From Halomarina pelagica (GTDB lineage Archaea; Halobacteriota; Halobacteria; Halobacteriales; Haloarculaceae): 64,000 nt of DNA. A program made the position numbers and the translations under genes. How positions within the stretch are numbered: position 1 is the first letter of the stretch; each line of letters starts with the position of its first letter. The notes beneath the pieces are model-generated. The model made no database searches, was not told the DNA's origin, and was given only the letters and a program-made list of their open reading frames with translations. The stretch is from NCBI RefSeq assembly GCF_024228315.1, contig NZ_CP100454.1:3100001-3164000 (forward strand), written 5' to 3'. Positions 43,340 through 55,086 of the stretch are shown piece after piece.

Positions 43340-45076
43340 CTACTCCCGCTTCACGCCCGGGTTCGTCACCGCGCCGTTGGCCGCGGAGTCGAAGTCGCGA
43401 CCGTACTTCGCCAGGACGCCGGAGGTGTACGGCGGCTCCGGCTGCTCCCAGTCCGCGAGGCGCGCATCGAGTTCCTCGTCCGTGAGGTCCACCTCCAGGG
43501 TGCGCTCGGGGACGTCGACGCGGATCGTGTCGCCGTCCTCGATCGCGGCGAGCGGCCCGCCGACGAACGCCTCGGGGGCGGCGTGGCCGATCATGGGACC
43601 GCGCGTCGCGCCGGAGAACCGGCCGTCGGTGACGAGCGCCACGTCGTCCTCGTGGCCCTGGCCGACGACGGCCGCGGTGACGCCGAGCATCTCGCGCATG
43701 CCGGGGCCGCCGCGGGGCCCCTCGTTGCGGATGACGAGTACGTCGCCGCTCTCGATGCTCCCCTCCTGCACGTAGCGCATGGCGTCCTCCTCGTTCTCGA
43801 AGACCCGCGCCGGCCCCTCGTGGCGGTCGGCGTCCTTCTGGGTGACCTTCAGCACCGCGCCCTCCGGCGCGAGGTTGCCCTTCAGGATCTTGATCGCGCC
43901 CTCGTCGGCGAACGGATCGGAGACGGGGCGGAGGAAGTCGGCCTCGATCGCGTCGTCGTCCGGGAGGTCGAGTTCCTCCAGTTCCTCCGCGATCGTCCGC
44001 CCCGTGACGGTCATCGCGTCGCCGTGGAACAGGCCAGCCTCCAGCAGCCGGCGGATCACGACCGGGACGCCGCCGGCCTCGTGGAGGTCCTGCATGACGC
44101 GCGTGCCGCCGGGCTGGAGGTTCGCGATCTTCGGGGTCCGCTTCGAGATCTCGTCGAAGTCGTCGATCGAGAGGTCGACGCCCGCCTCGGCGGCGAGCGC
44201 GAGCAGGTGGAGCACGGCGTTGGTCGAGCCGCCCATCGCCACCTGGATAGCGATGGCGTTCTCGAAGGACTCCCGCGAGATGACGTCGGAGGGCTTGCGG
44301 TCGTTCTCGACGCAGTCGAGCGCGAGTTCGCCGGCGCGCCGGGCGACCTCGTAGCGCTCCTCGCCCTCCGCGGGCGGGGACGCGCTGCCGAGCGGCGCGA
44401 GCCCCAGCGCCTCGCTGATCGAGGCCATGGTGTTGGCGGTGAACATCCCGCCGCAGGAGCCCGCCCCGGGACAGGCGTGGCGTTCGAGGTCGTCCAGCTC
44501 CTCCTCGGTCATGTCGCCGTGCGCGTACGCGCCGACGCCCTCGAAGACGTTCTGGACGGTGACCTCACGCCCCTCGTGCTCGCCGGGGAGGATGGACCCG
44601 CCGTAGAGGAAGACGGTGGGGAGGTCAGTTCGGATGGCGGCCATCATCATCCCCGGGAGGTTCTTGTCGCACCCGGCGACGGTGACGAGTGCGTCCACGC
44701 GCTCGCCGAAGGCGACGAGTTCGACGCTGTCGGCGATCAGTTCCCGGGAGATGAGGCTCGCCTTCATCCCCTCGGTCCCCATCGAGATGGCGTCCGAGAT
44801 GGTGATCGTGCCGAACTCGATGGGCATGCCGCCCGCCTCGTCCACGCCCTCGACGGCCGACGCCGCCACGTCGTCGAGGTGGACGTTACACGGCGTGATG
44901 TCGGCGGCGGGATTGGCCACGGCCACCATCGGTGAGGCGAGGTCCTCGTCGTCGAAGCCCATCGCGCGGAACATCGCGCGGTGAGGGGCGCGTTCCGGTC
45001 CCTCGGTGACTTCGCGGCTACGCAGGTCGGCCGGCTTCGCCGGTTTCGACTCCCGGCGTGATTGCTGCTGGCTCAT
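43340..45076 (-). CDS. ilvD: Dihydroxy-acid dehydratase
   Basis: A 578-residue Fe-S dehydratase converting dihydroxyisovalerate/dihydroxymethylvalerate to the 2-oxo acids of valine and isoleucine. Cluster cysteines are in [15 protein letters not shown] and [18 protein letters not shown]; other family blocks are [17 protein letters not shown] and [25 protein letters not shown] element about 25-30 bp before the ATG at 45076 makes it leaderless. Divergent from leuA and the rest of the branched-chain genes. Confidence 0.97.
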   Translation of the reverse strand: MSQQQSRRESKPAKPADLRSREVTEGPERAPHRAMFRAMGFDDEDLASPMVAVANPAADITPCNVHLDDVAASAVEGVDEAGGMPIEFGTITISDAISMGTEGMKASLISRELIADSVELVAFGERVDALVTVAGCDKNLPGMMMAAIRTDLPTVFLYGGSILPGEHEGREVTVQNVFEGVGAYAHGDMTEEELDDLERHACPGAGSCGGMFTANTMASISEALGLAPLGSASPPAEGEERYEVARRAGELALDCVENDRKPSDVISRESFENAIAIQVAMGGSTNAVLHLLALAAEAGVDLSIDDFDEISKRTPKIANLQPGGTRVMQDLHEAGGVPVVIRRLLEAGLFHGDAMTVTGRTIAEELEELDLPDDDAIEADFLRPVSDPFADEGAIKILKGNLAPEGAVLKVTQKDADRHEGPARVFENEEDAMRYVQEGSIESGDVLVIRNEGPRGGPGMREMLGVTAAVVGQGHEDDVALVTDGRFSGATRGPMIGHAAPEAFVGGPLAAIEDGDTIRVDVPERTLEVDLTDEELDARLADWEQPEPPYTSGVLAKYGRDFDSAANGAVTNPGVKRE

Positions 45077-45231
45077 ACCACCCGGAACGACCGCGAGGGC
45101 TTAAACACCCACCCTCCGTCAGGAGTCGCCGGGAGGTCGATAGCGACGGCGCTGTCGACGCCGGCCGTGACACCCCCGGTCAGTGCGGGCGAATATGGCT
45201 CCTTGGAACAAGCTTAATGTACCCCCGTGTC

Positions 45232-46476
<1,245 letters not shown>

Positions 46477-46578
46477 CGATGTCCTCCGACACCGGTCGTC
46501 ACCGCCGCGAGCGGCGGCCGCGGCGATCGGAGCGCCGGACGGTCCGCCCCCGGCGACAGATTTGCCGCACGGGGAAGG

Positions 46579-46585
46579 CTTATCC
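46579..46585 (+). promoter_or_regulatory. Promoter of the ilvB leader transcript
   Basis: The CTTATCC element within GGCTTATCCG lies 25-30 bp upstream of the ATG at 46609, the spacing seen at leaderless haloarchaeal genes in this window. It predicts transcript initiation at or next to the leader ATG and about 200 nt before ilvB. The rest of 46477-46608 contains a GCCGCGAGCGGC dyad following leuA (46502-46517) and nothing else obvious. Confidence 0.6.
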
Positions 46586-46608
46586 GTCTCGGCTCCCCAC
46601 GCCAGACA

Positions 46609-46695
46609 ATGACGCGTGGCGCTCACGTGGGTTCGCATCCCGCCGCGAGCGGCGCGTTCGACTCGATCCTCGCGATAATCGTAGGGGCCGCCTAG
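46609..46695 (+). CDS. Candidate branched-chain amino acid leader peptide upstream of ilvB
   Basis: A leaderless 28-codon frame, MTRGAHVGSHPAASGAFDSI then LAIIVGAA, stop TAG 46693-46695. Near its end are six codons ATC CTC GCG ATA ATC GTA (Ile-Leu-Ala-Ile-Ile-Val), including the rare haloarchaeal codons ATA and GTA. The final codons GTA GGG GCC overlap the 5' arm of a perfect hairpin. Position before acetolactate synthase and content match bacterial ilv leader peptides. Function is inferred from sequence; I know of no established archaeal counterpart. Confidence 0.6.
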   Translation: MTRGAHVGSHPAASGAFDSILAIIVGAA

Positions 46696-46702
46696 CCCCT
46701 AC
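46681..46702 (+). promoter_or_regulatory. Hairpin overlapping the end of the ilvB leader peptide
   Basis: GTAGGGGC-CGCCTA-GCCCCTAC: an 8-bp perfect stem with a 6-nt loop. The stem begins at the GTA (Val) codon and the loop contains part of the stop codon. A ribosome stalled at the Ile/Val codons would cover the 5' arm. No U-tract follows, so it resembles a translational or NusG/termination-controlled attenuator more than a classical intrinsic terminator. A smaller dyad CGCCGC-GA-GCGGCG lies at 46641-46654. Confidence 0.6.
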
Positions 46703-46798
46703 ACCATCCATCCCCCGACGCTACTTGCCGTATCGACTTCGAGCAGCGACGCGCAGTCACCGATGGACGCGAGCACATCACCACACCGAACACGACGC

Positions 46799-46803
46799 GG
46801 AGG
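46799..46803 (+). promoter_or_regulatory. Canonical Shine-Dalgarno (GGAGG) before ilvB
   Basis: GCGGAGGAACAGC precedes the ilvB ATG with a 6-nt spacer, matching the 3' end of archaeal 16S rRNA. Most genes in this window appear leaderless, so this marks ilvB as translated from a long 5' untranslated region and fixes its start at 46810. Confidence 0.75.
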
Positions 46804-46809
46804 AACAGC

Positions 46810-48675
46810 ATGAGTGAACCAGGTTCACGGGCCCAGGCGGCCGCTCAGCCGACGCCCGAAACGGAAGCGACGGAAGCGACGGAGGCGACGGAGGAACGGG
46901 AACCGTCGGACGAGGCGGACGGGGCGGACAGCGCCGACGCCGAGTCCGTCGCGGCGGACCAGTCGACGGCCGCGGCGCGCACGACCGGGGCGGCGGCCGT
47001 CGTCGCCGCGCTCGAGTCGGCGGGCGTCGAGCACGTCTTCGGCGTGCAGGGCGGGGCGATCATGCCCGTCTACGACGCGCTGTACGACTCGGACATCGCG
47101 CACGTGACGATGGCCCACGAGCAGGGGGCGGCCCACGCCGCCGACGCCTACGGACAGGTGACGGGGCGGCCCGGCGTCTGCTTCGCCACGTCCGGCCCCG
47201 GCGCGACCAACCTCGTGACGGGCATCGCCGACGCGGACATGGACTCCGATCCCGTCGTCGCGCTCACGGGGCAGGTGCCGACGGACTTCGTCGGCAACGA
47301 CGCCTTCCAGGAGACGGACACGGTCGGTGTCACCCGTCCCATCACCAAGGCGAACTACTTCGCTGACGACGTCGACGCGGTGGGCGACCTCGTCGCGGAG
47401 GCGTTCGCGCTCGCCGGCGAGGGCCGCCCCGGCCCGACGCTGGTCGACCTCCCGAAGGACGTCACGACCGCGGAGACGGAGGCCCGCGAGGCGGAACCGC
47501 CCGAGGGAACGCCGACGCCGTCGGCCGACGCCGAGGCGGTCGAGGCGGCCGCGGCCGCCCTCGCCCGCGCGGAGAAGCCGCTGATCCTCTCCGGCGGCGG
47601 CGTCACGAAGGGCGAGGCGAGCGAGGAGCTGCGGCGGTTCGCGACGGCGTTCGAGATCCCCGTCGTCACGACCATGCCCGGCATCGGGACGTTCCCCGAG
47701 GACCACGAGCTGTCGCTGTCGTGGGCCGGGATGCACGGCACCGGCTACGCCAACATGGCGATCAGCCACACCGACTGCCTGCTCGCCGTCGGGACGCGCT
47801 TCGACGACCGCCTCACGGGCGGCATCGAGACGTTCGCGCCGGACGCCGAGGTCGTCCACGTCGACATCGACCCCGCCGAGATCTCGAAGAACGTCCACGC
47901 GGACTACCCGCTGGTGGGCGACGCGGGGACGGTGCTCGATCAGCTGTACGACGCGCTGTCGGACGGACCTGCCGAGGCGGCGCGGGCCGGCGATCGCTGG
48001 GACGCGTGGCGCGAGCAGTGCGCGACGTGGAAGGAGGAGTACCCGCTGACCTACGACGCGCCCGACGACGAGCCGCTCAAGCCGCAGTTCGTCGTCGAGG
48101 CGCTCGACGCCATCACGCCGGACGACGCCATCGTCACGACGGGCGTCGGGCAGCACCAGATGTGGGCCGCCCAGTTCTGGACCTACACCGAGCCGCGCAC
48201 GTACGTCTCCTCTCACGGGCTGGGGACGATGGGCTACGGGCTCCCGGCGGCCATCGGCGCGAAGCTCGCCGCGCCGGACCGGGAGGTCGTCTGCTTCGAC
48301 GGCGACGGCTCGTTCCTGATGACGATGCAGGAGCTGTCCGTCGCGGTGCGAGAGAACCTCGACGTCACCGTGATCGTCCTGAACAACGAGGCGATCGGGA
48401 TGGTCCGTCAGTGGCAGGACGCCTTCTTCGACGGCCGCCGGATGGCCTCCGAGTACGCGTGGATGCCCGACTTCGCCAAGCTCGCGGAGGCGTTCGGCGC
48501 GCGCGGGTTCACGCTGACGGAGTACGACGACGTCGCGGACACGCTCGAGGCCGCCGTCGCCTACGACGGGCCGTCGGTCGTCGACGCCTACATCGACCCC
48601 GCGGAGAACGTCTACCCGATGGTGCCGAGCGGCGGCGCGAACGACCAGTTCGCCCTCTCGGAGGACCACCTATGA
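46810..48675 (+). CDS. ilvB: Acetolactate synthase large (catalytic) subunit
   Basis: A 621-residue ThDP enzyme condensing pyruvate with pyruvate or 2-oxobutyrate. The ThDP-activating Glu is in [23 protein letters not shown]-domain and ThDP motif [20 protein letters not shown] followed by [20 protein letters not shown]. The N-terminal 60 residues are an acidic low-complexity tail with an EATEATEAT repeat. A palindrome GTGAACC-A-GGTTCAC lies in the first codons (46814-46828). First gene of the coupled ilvB-ilvN-ilvC-hyp-leuC-leuD-leuB operon. Confidence 0.96.
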   Translation: MSEPGSRAQAAAQPTPETEATEATEATEEREPSDEADGADSADAESVAADQSTAAARTTGAAAVVAALESAGVEHVFGVQGGAIMPVYDALYDSDIAHVTMAHEQGAAHAADAYGQVTGRPGVCFATSGPGATNLVTGIADADMDSDPVVALTGQVPTDFVGNDAFQETDTVGVTRPITKANYFADDVDAVGDLVAEAFALAGEGRPGPTLVDLPKDVTTAETEAREAEPPEGTPTPSADAEAVEAAAAALARAEKPLILSGGGVTKGEASEELRRFATAFEIPVVTTMPGIGTFPEDHELSLSWAGMHGTGYANMAISHTDCLLAVGTRFDDRLTGGIETFAPDAEVVHVDIDPAEISKNVHADYPLVGDAGTVLDQLYDALSDGPAEAARAGDRWDAWREQCATWKEEYPLTYDAPDDEPLKPQFVVEALDAITPDDAIVTTGVGQHQMWAAQFWTYTEPRTYVSSHGLGTMGYGLPAAIGAKLAAPDREVVCFDGDGSFLMTMQELSVAVRENLDVTVIVLNNEAIGMVRQWQDAFFDGRRMASEYAWMPDFAKLAEAFGARGFTLTEYDDVADTLEAAVAYDGPSVVDAYIDPAENVYPMVPSGGANDQFALSEDHL

Positions 48676-49327
48676 TGCGGGGGCCTGCACCCGAAGAGCG
48701 CCCCCGTCCGAAGGGTCGGCGCTCCTCGCAGGGAATCCGCGTCGATCCGCACGCGGAGGCGACCCACGAGCCGCGTCGGACCGCCATCTCGGCGCTCGTC
48801 TACCACGAGCCGGGCGTGCTGGCGAAGGTCTCCGGGCTCGTCAGCCGGCGGCAGTTCAACATCGAGTCGCTGACCGTCGGGTCGACGACCAACCCCGAGA
48901 CGGCCCGCATCACGCTGGTCATCGAGGAACCGGAGCCGGGGGTCAGGCAGGTGGAGAAACAGCTCCTGAAGCTCCAGCCGGTCATCTCGGTCCGCGAACT
49001 CGGGAGCGACGCCGTCCGGCGCGAACTCGTCGTGCTGAAGGTGCACGGCGACGAGCCCGACAAGGTCAACGCGATAACCCAGATGTACGACGGCCGGACG
49101 CTCGACGCCGGCCCGCGCACGATCACCGTCGAGATCACCGGCGACGAGCAGAAGATCGACGACGCGATCGACGCCTACCGACAGTTCGGCATCCGCGAAC
49201 TCGCGCGCACGGGGCAGACCGCGCTGGCCCGCGGCGACGAGTGGACGACCGACGCCGAGGAGGAACGGTACGAACGGATGCAGCGGACGCAGAACCAGAC
49301 AGACGTAGACCCAGACCAATCATACCA

Positions 49328-49331
<4 letters not shown>
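48672..49331 (+). CDS. ilvN: Acetolactate synthase small (regulatory) subunit
   Basis: A 219-residue protein with an ACT domain ([40 protein letters not shown], residues about 38-110) and the C-terminal ALS_ss_C domain ([20 protein letters not shown]). It binds valine and controls IlvB. The ATG overlaps the ilvB TGA (ATGATG), and its own TGA overlaps the ilvC ATG. The first 35 residues are a basic extension ([14 protein letters not shown]). Confidence 0.95.
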
Positions 49332-50371
<1,040 letters not shown>

Positions 50372-50380
50372 GACGAGACG

Positions 50381-50713
50381 ATGACCGAGACACCACGATC
50401 GAATCCGAAGCGACGAACGGACGAGCGAACGCACCGCCCGACGCTGGGTGAGCTGAGCCACACGAACCCCTACACGGACGAGGCGTTCGGCGAGACCATC
50501 GCCTACGAGCGCGGGCCGGCCGTGGCCGCCGACGGCGGTCGCGACCCCTCGCGCGAGGGGTCGCGCTCCCCGGGCCGCGAGCGACTCCGGGACGTGAGCC
50601 ACGAGCCGCCACACGGCGAGGGGGCGAACCGCGTCCACGAGCGCGGCGAGGAAGCCGAGGCCGAGGAGAGACGCGATCGCGGCGGGAGAGAGAACCGCGG
50701 GGAGTCCGCGTGA
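50381..50713 (+). CDS. Conserved hypothetical between ilvC and leuC
   Basis: A 110-residue charged protein. The N-terminal half (PTLGELSHTNPYTDEAFGET) looks ordered; the second half is Arg/Glu-rich (EEAEAEERRDRGGRENRG). It starts 9 bp after ilvC and ends 35 bp before leuC, so it is part of the operon. Role in branched-chain synthesis unknown; a regulatory or assembly partner is conceivable. Confidence 0.7.
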   Translation: MTETPRSNPKRRTDERTHRPTLGELSHTNPYTDEAFGETIAYERGPAVAADGGRDPSREGSRSPGRERLRDVSHEPPHGEGANRVHERGEEAEAEERRDRGGRENRGESA

Positions 50714-50747
50714 CCGTACATAGCGCCCGATCCGTAGGCGTACGACG

Positions 50748-52169
50748 ATGAGTCGGGGGACGCTCTACGACAAGGTGTGGGACCGCCACCGCGTGGGCAC
50801 GCTGCCGAGCGGGCAGGATCAGCTGTTCGTCGGCCTGCACCTCGTCCACGAGGTGACCAGCCCGCAGGCGTTCGGCATGTTAGAGGAGCGCGGGCTGGAG
50901 GTCGCCCGCCCGGACCGCACGCACGCGACGGTGGATCACATCGTCCCGACGGCGGACCAGTCTCGACCCTACGCCGACGAGGCCGCGGAGGAGATGATGT
51001 CGGCGCTGGAGTCGAACGTCGCCGACAGCGCCATCGACTTCGACGACCCGACGACGGGCCGGCAGGGCATCGTCCACGTCATCGGTCCGGAGCAGGGGCT
51101 CACCCAGCCGGGGATGACCATCGTCTGCGGGGACTCTCACACCTGCACGCACGGCGCGTTCGGCGCGCTCGCGTTCGGCATCGGGACGAGCCAGATCCGC
51201 GACGTACTCGCCACGCAGTGTATCGCGCTGGAGAAGAAGCGGGTGCGCCGGATCGAGGTCACCGGCGAACTCGGCGAGGGCGTCACGGCGAAGGACGTGA
51301 TCCTCGCGCTGATCCGCGATCTCGGCACCGACGGCGGCGTCGGCTACGTCTACGAGTACGCCGGCGAGGCCGTCGAGTCGCTGTCGATGGAGGGCCGGAT
51401 GAGCATCTGCAACATGTCCGTCGAGGCCGGCGCGCGCACGGGCTACGTCAACCCCGACGCGACGACCTACGAGTGGCTGCGCGAGACCGACGCCTTCCGG
51501 GACGACCCGGAGCGGTTCGAGCGCCTTCGCGAGTACTGGGAGTCGATCCGCTCCGACGCGGACGCCGAGTACGACGACGTGTACGAACTCGACGCCTCCG
51601 CCCTGGAGCCGATGGTCACCTGGGGCACCACGCCCGGCCAGGGCGTCGGCATCTCCGATCCGATCCCCGACCCCGCGGACCTCCCGGACGGGAGGCGGGA
51701 GGTGGCGGGGCGCGCCCAGGAGCACATGCGCGTCGCGCCGGGCGAGACGATGGAGGGTTACCCCGTGGACGTCGCCTTCCTCGGCTCCTGCACCAACGCC
51801 CGGCTCTCGGACCTGCGCGACGCCGCGCGCGTCGTCCGCGGGCGCGAGGTCCATCCCGACGTGCGGGCGATGGTCGTCCCCGGCAGCCAGCGCGTGAAGG
51901 CCGCCGCCGAGGCCGAGGGGCTGGACGACGTGTTCCGCGAGGCGGGCTTCGACTGGCGCGCCGCCGGCTGTTCGATGTGCCTCGGCATGAACGAGGACCA
52001 GCTGGTGGGCGACGAGGTCTGCGCCTCCTCCTCGAACCGCAACTTCGTCGGGCGGCAGGGCAGCCCCGAGGGGCGGACGATCCTCATGAGCCCGTTGATG
52101 GTCGCCGCCGCCGCCGTGACCGGCGAGGTGACGGACGTGCGGGAGCTTCCGGAGGTGGCGGTCGCATGA
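50748..52169 (+). CDS. leuC: 3-isopropylmalate dehydratase large subunit
   Basis: A 473-residue aconitase-family subunit. [4Fe-4S] cysteines are in [39 protein letters not shown], and [16 protein letters not shown]. Forms the active enzyme with LeuD (next gene), isomerising 2- to 3-isopropylmalate. It overlaps leuD by four bases (ATGA). Confidence 0.96.
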   Translation: MSRGTLYDKVWDRHRVGTLPSGQDQLFVGLHLVHEVTSPQAFGMLEERGLEVARPDRTHATVDHIVPTADQSRPYADEAAEEMMSALESNVADSAIDFDDPTTGRQGIVHVIGPEQGLTQPGMTIVCGDSHTCTHGAFGALAFGIGTSQIRDVLATQCIALEKKRVRRIEVTGELGEGVTAKDVILALIRDLGTDGGVGYVYEYAGEAVESLSMEGRMSICNMSVEAGARTGYVNPDATTYEWLRETDAFRDDPERFERLREYWESIRSDADAEYDDVYELDASALEPMVTWGTTPGQGVGISDPIPDPADLPDGRREVAGRAQEHMRVAPGETMEGYPVDVAFLGSCTNARLSDLRDAARVVRGREVHPDVRAMVVPGSQRVKAAAEAEGLDDVFREAGFDWRAAGCSMCLGMNEDQLVGDEVCASSSNRNFVGRQGSPEGRTILMSPLMVAAAAVTGEVTDVRELPEVAVA

Positions 52170-52804
52170 GTTCGCCGTCGACCTCGCACTCGGCCGACGG
52201 CGCGGGCGCGGAGCCCGTCCGCCGCGTCGAGGGGACGGGCGTCCCGGTCCGCGGCGACGACATCGACACGGACCAGATCATCCCGGCGCGCTTCCTGAAG
52301 GTCGTCACCTTCGACGGCATCGGGGAGTTCGCGTTCTTCGACCAGCGGTACGACGAGGACGATACCCCCCGGGACCACCCGTTCAACGAGGCGCGCTTTC
52401 GGGAGGCCTCGGTGCTCGTCGTGAACAGCAACTTCGGCTGCGGCTCCTCGCGCGAGCACGCCCCGCAGGCGCTCATGCGCTGGGGGATCGACGCGGTGGT
52501 GGGCGAGAGCTTCGCGGAGATCTTCGCGGGCAACTGCCTCGCGCTCGGCATCCCGACCGTCACCGCCGACGCGGCGTCGATCGAGGCCCTCCAGGACTTC
52601 GTCGACGCGCACCCCGACGAACCGATCGCCGTGGACGTGGCCGACGAGCGCGTCAGCTACGGCGACGTGACGGTCGAGGCGTCCGTGGACGAGACCCAAC
52701 GCACCGCGCTGGTCGAGGGGAAGTGGGACACCACGGCCCTCATGGCCGCGAACGAGGGGGAGATCGAGGCCACGGCAGCCTCGCTCCCGTACGTCGATGA
52801 CTGA
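52166..52804 (+). CDS. leuD: 3-isopropylmalate dehydratase small subunit
   Basis: A 212-residue swivel-domain subunit: [20 protein letters not shown] and the [20 protein letters not shown] substrate-binding block. The first 25 residues are a haloarchaeal acidic extension ([20 protein letters not shown]). It overlaps leuC upstream and leuB downstream by 8 bp. Confidence 0.96.
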   Translation: MSSPSTSHSADGAGAEPVRRVEGTGVPVRGDDIDTDQIIPARFLKVVTFDGIGEFAFFDQRYDEDDTPRDHPFNEARFREASVLVVNSNFGCGSSREHAPQALMRWGIDAVVGESFAEIFAGNCLALGIPTVTADAASIEALQDFVDAHPDEPIAVDVADERVSYGDVTVEASVDETQRTALVEGKWDTTALMAANEGEIEATAASLPYVDD

Positions 52805-53777
52805 CCGGATCGCCGTCGTCCCCGGCGACGGGATCGGGCGGGAGGTCGTCCCGGCCGCCGTCGAGGTGCTCTCCGCGCTCGACGTCGACGTCGAGTTCGT
52901 CGAGGCCGAGGCGGGCGACCGCGTCCGCGAGGAGACCGGCGAGGCGCTCCCCGAGGGGACGGTCGAGGTCGTCCGCGAGGCCGACGCCACGCTGTTCGGC
53001 GCGGCGGGAGAGACCGCCGCGGACGTGATCCTCCCGCTGCGGGCCGCGGTGGGGAGCTACGCGAACGTCCGGCCCGCCCGCGCCTATCCCGGCGTGGACG
53101 CGCTCAAACCCGAGACGGACCTCGTGTTCGTCCGCGAGAACACCGAGGGCGTCTACGCGGGCATCGAGAGCGAGATCGCGCCGGGCGTGACGACGCTCAC
53201 CCGCGTCGTCACCGAGGACGCCTCCCGGCGCATCGCCGAGTTCGGCTTCGACTACGCCGAGGCGCGCGGCGACGACGTCACCGTCGCGCACAAGGCGAAC
53301 GTGATGCGCACCACCGACGGGCAGTTCCTCGACGCGGTGCGCGCCGTCGCCGACGAGCGCGGCGCGGCCCACGACGAGGCGCTGATGGACGCGCTCGCGA
53401 TGCACCTCGTCCTCCGCCCGGAGGAGTACGGCGTCGTGATCTGCCCGAACCTCGCGGGCGACGTGCTCTCGGACCTCGCGGCGGGGCTGGTCGGCGGCCT
53501 CGGCCTCCTCCCGAGCGCCAACGTCGGCGACGACAACGCGCTGTTCGAACCCGTCCACGGCACCGCGCCGGACATCGCCGGCGAGGGGACCGCGAACCCC
53601 GTGGCGACGGTCCTGAGCGCGGCGATGCTGCTCGAACACCTCGGGTACGACGAGGAGGGCGCGCGCGTCCGCTCGGCGGTCGAGGCCGTCCTGGAGGACG
53701 GCCCGCGCACGCCCGACCTGGGCGGGAGCGCGACCACCGAGGACGTGACCGGCGCGATCGTCGGACGGCTGGACTGA
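52797..53777 (+). CDS. leuB: 3-isopropylmalate dehydrogenase
   Basis: A 326-residue beta-decarboxylating dehydrogenase: [57 protein letters not shown], and [20 protein letters not shown]. Oxidatively decarboxylates 3-isopropylmalate to 2-oxoisocaproate for leucine. Isocitrate or homoisocitrate dehydrogenase homologues are excluded by the operon context. Last gene of the operon. Confidence 0.95.
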   Translation: MTDRIAVVPGDGIGREVVPAAVEVLSALDVDVEFVEAEAGDRVREETGEALPEGTVEVVREADATLFGAAGETAADVILPLRAAVGSYANVRPARAYPGVDALKPETDLVFVRENTEGVYAGIESEIAPGVTTLTRVVTEDASRRIAEFGFDYAEARGDDVTVAHKANVMRTTDGQFLDAVRAVADERGAAHDEALMDALAMHLVLRPEEYGVVICPNLAGDVLSDLAAGLVGGLGLLPSANVGDDNALFEPVHGTAPDIAGEGTANPVATVLSAAMLLEHLGYDEEGARVRSAVEAVLEDGPRTPDLGGSATTEDVTGAIVGRLD

Positions 53778-53885
53778 CGTTCGCCGTTCCCCGTTTTCAC
53801 GCTGACGCGGCGGCCGACTACGCTCGGCGGAAGAACCATCGACGGCGAAACGTCGAGGACGAACCTTCATACGAACCCGGCGTAT

Positions 53886-53895
53886 ACATCGATGT
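53886..53895. promoter_or_regulatory. Palindrome at the vapBC start, candidate antitoxin operator
   Basis: ACATCGATGT is perfect, and flanking TA on each side after one base (TAnACATCGATGTnTA) extends the symmetry to 16 bp. It lies immediately before the antitoxin ATG, where VapB-type antitoxins usually autoregulate. Confidence 0.5.
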
Positions 53896-53899
53896 GTAA

Positions 53900-54112
53900 A
53901 TGGGTGGAAAGACGATCCGCGTCTCGGAGGAGACGTGGCGGAGGCTCCGCGCCCGAAAGCGGGGAAACGAGAGCTTCGAGGACGTTATCGTCCGCGAACT
54001 GGAGGACGACGATCCGCTGGCTGGCTTCGGCACGTGGAGCGATACCGAGATCGACGAGGCCGTTCGCGAGGTGAAGCGGGAGATGGACGAGGACTTCGAG
54101 GCGGGGCCGTGA
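53900..54112 (+). CDS. VapB-like antitoxin
   Basis: A 70-residue protein: KTIRVSEETWRRLRARKRGN (RHH-like DNA-binding start) and an acidic C-terminus EIDEAVREVKREMDEDFEAG, which would occupy the toxin active site. The toxin gene overlaps its stop (GTGA), the normal type-II arrangement. A palindrome precedes the start. Confidence 0.85.
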   Translation: MGGKTIRVSEETWRRLRARKRGNESFEDVIVRELEDDDPLAGFGTWSDTEIDEAVREVKREMDEDFEAGP

Positions 54113-54516
54113 AGGTCCTCGACAGCAGCTACTGCGCCGACTTCCTTCGTGGCCGCGAGCACGCCAAGCAGTACCGACTCGACCATCGGGACGAAGACCT
54201 CGTCCTCCCCGTGGCCGGGTTCTACGAGCTATACCACGGCGCGGTGCGGGTCGACCGCGAGCCGGAGACGGTCGATCGGGATCTCCCGTGGGTCGACTGC
54301 CTCGATTACACTCGTTCCCACGCGCTCGAAGGTGCACGTATCCGTGCCGAACTCGAGGGGAAGGGTCAGCGCATTCGACACCCGGACATGATGATCGCCG
54401 GTGTCGCGCGGTCGCTCGGCGTACCGGTCGTCACTTCCGACGGTGGATTCGACCGGATCGACGGGCTCACCGTCGAGGATCCTCGCGAGATGTACCGGGA
54501 TGGCGACGGAGCGTGA
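54109..54516 (+). CDS. VapC-type PIN-domain toxin ribonuclease
   Basis: A 135-residue PIN nuclease with the four acidic residues in order: Asp in KVLDSSYCADFLRG, Glu in GFYELYHGAV, Asp in IRHPDMMIAGVARSLG, Asp in VVTSDGGFDRIDG. GTG start overlapping the antitoxin stop. VapC enzymes cleave tRNA or rRNA. Codon use is like its neighbours, so a recent acquisition is not evident. Confidence 0.9.
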   Translation: MKVLDSSYCADFLRGREHAKQYRLDHRDEDLVLPVAGFYELYHGAVRVDREPETVDRDLPWVDCLDYTRSHALEGARIRAELEGKGQRIRHPDMMIAGVARSLGVPVVTSDGGFDRIDGLTVEDPREMYRDGDGA

Positions 54517-54531
54517 CCGCACGCGCCCGGT

Positions 54532-55011
54532 CTATTCCTCCCTCTCTCCCTCGCTCGCAGCTTCCCTGACCTCGTCCCACCGTCCGCGGTCCTCCAGGAA
54601 CGCCTGCAGGCGCTCTGCGTACTCCCCGACGAGCGCCTCCGCCCGCCGGACCTTCTCCTCGTCGAAGCCGCCGCCGCCACCGCCGAGGCCGAGCGCGCTC
54701 TTGATGGAGCCGAACAATCCGCCGCCGCCCCCACCGCCGCCGCCGGAGGAACTGCCCGCGCCCGCGCCGCCCGCCCCCATCGGGCCGCGGCTCTCCATGC
54801 GCTCCAGTTCGGGAACGACGGCGGGGAGGCTGTCGGTGTTCCCGACGAGGCGCGCCCGTTCGGGGTCCTCGGGGTGCTCCACCTCGAACTCGGTCGCGGT
54901 CATGATCAGCCCCCACTGCTGGCGGGTGAACTCGGAGGCCTCGATGCGCTCCTCGAACTCGCGGTCGGTCGCCATGCGCGCGCCGACGATGCGGTCGGTC
55001 CAGTCGGTCAT
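54532..55011 (-). CDS. DUF5799 family protein
   Basis: A 159-residue haloarchaeal protein (DUF5799): MTDWTDRIVGARMATDREFE, FTRQQWGLIMTATEFEVEHP. The centre is a Gly run of nine or more (SSGGGGGGGGGLFGSIKSA) followed by another GGGGGG and a coiled C-terminus. The glycine tracts are a flexible linker. Convergent with vapC, 15 bp apart. Function unknown. Confidence 0.82.
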   Translation of the reverse strand: MTDWTDRIVGARMATDREFEERIEASEFTRQQWGLIMTATEFEVEHPEDPERARLVGNTDSLPAVVPELERMESRGPMGAGGAGAGSSSGGGGGGGGGLFGSIKSALGLGGGGGGFDEEKVRRAEALVGEYAERLQAFLEDRGRWDEVREAASEGEREE

Positions 55012-55042
55012 AGGGGTCGTTGGATCCGCCGGGGTATCAAAC

Positions 55043-55086
55043 CCCGCGCGTTAGAAGTCGGGGACCCGCGCGTTAGAAGTCGGGGA
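55043..55086. repeat. Two perfect 22-bp tandem repeats at the end of the following gene
   Basis: Units 55043-55064 and 55065-55086 are identical. The second contains the last codons and stop of the minus-strand gene 55073-55528; the first repeats them downstream, including a second TAA. A duplication of a gene 3' end. Confidence 0.9.

Noticed and set aside
46626-46642. tRNA T-arm-like sequence GTGGG-TTCGCAT-CCCGC in the ilvB leader
   Set aside because: The loop lacks the near-invariant A58 and no acceptor, D or anticodon arm surrounds it. It is part of the leader peptide coding frame.
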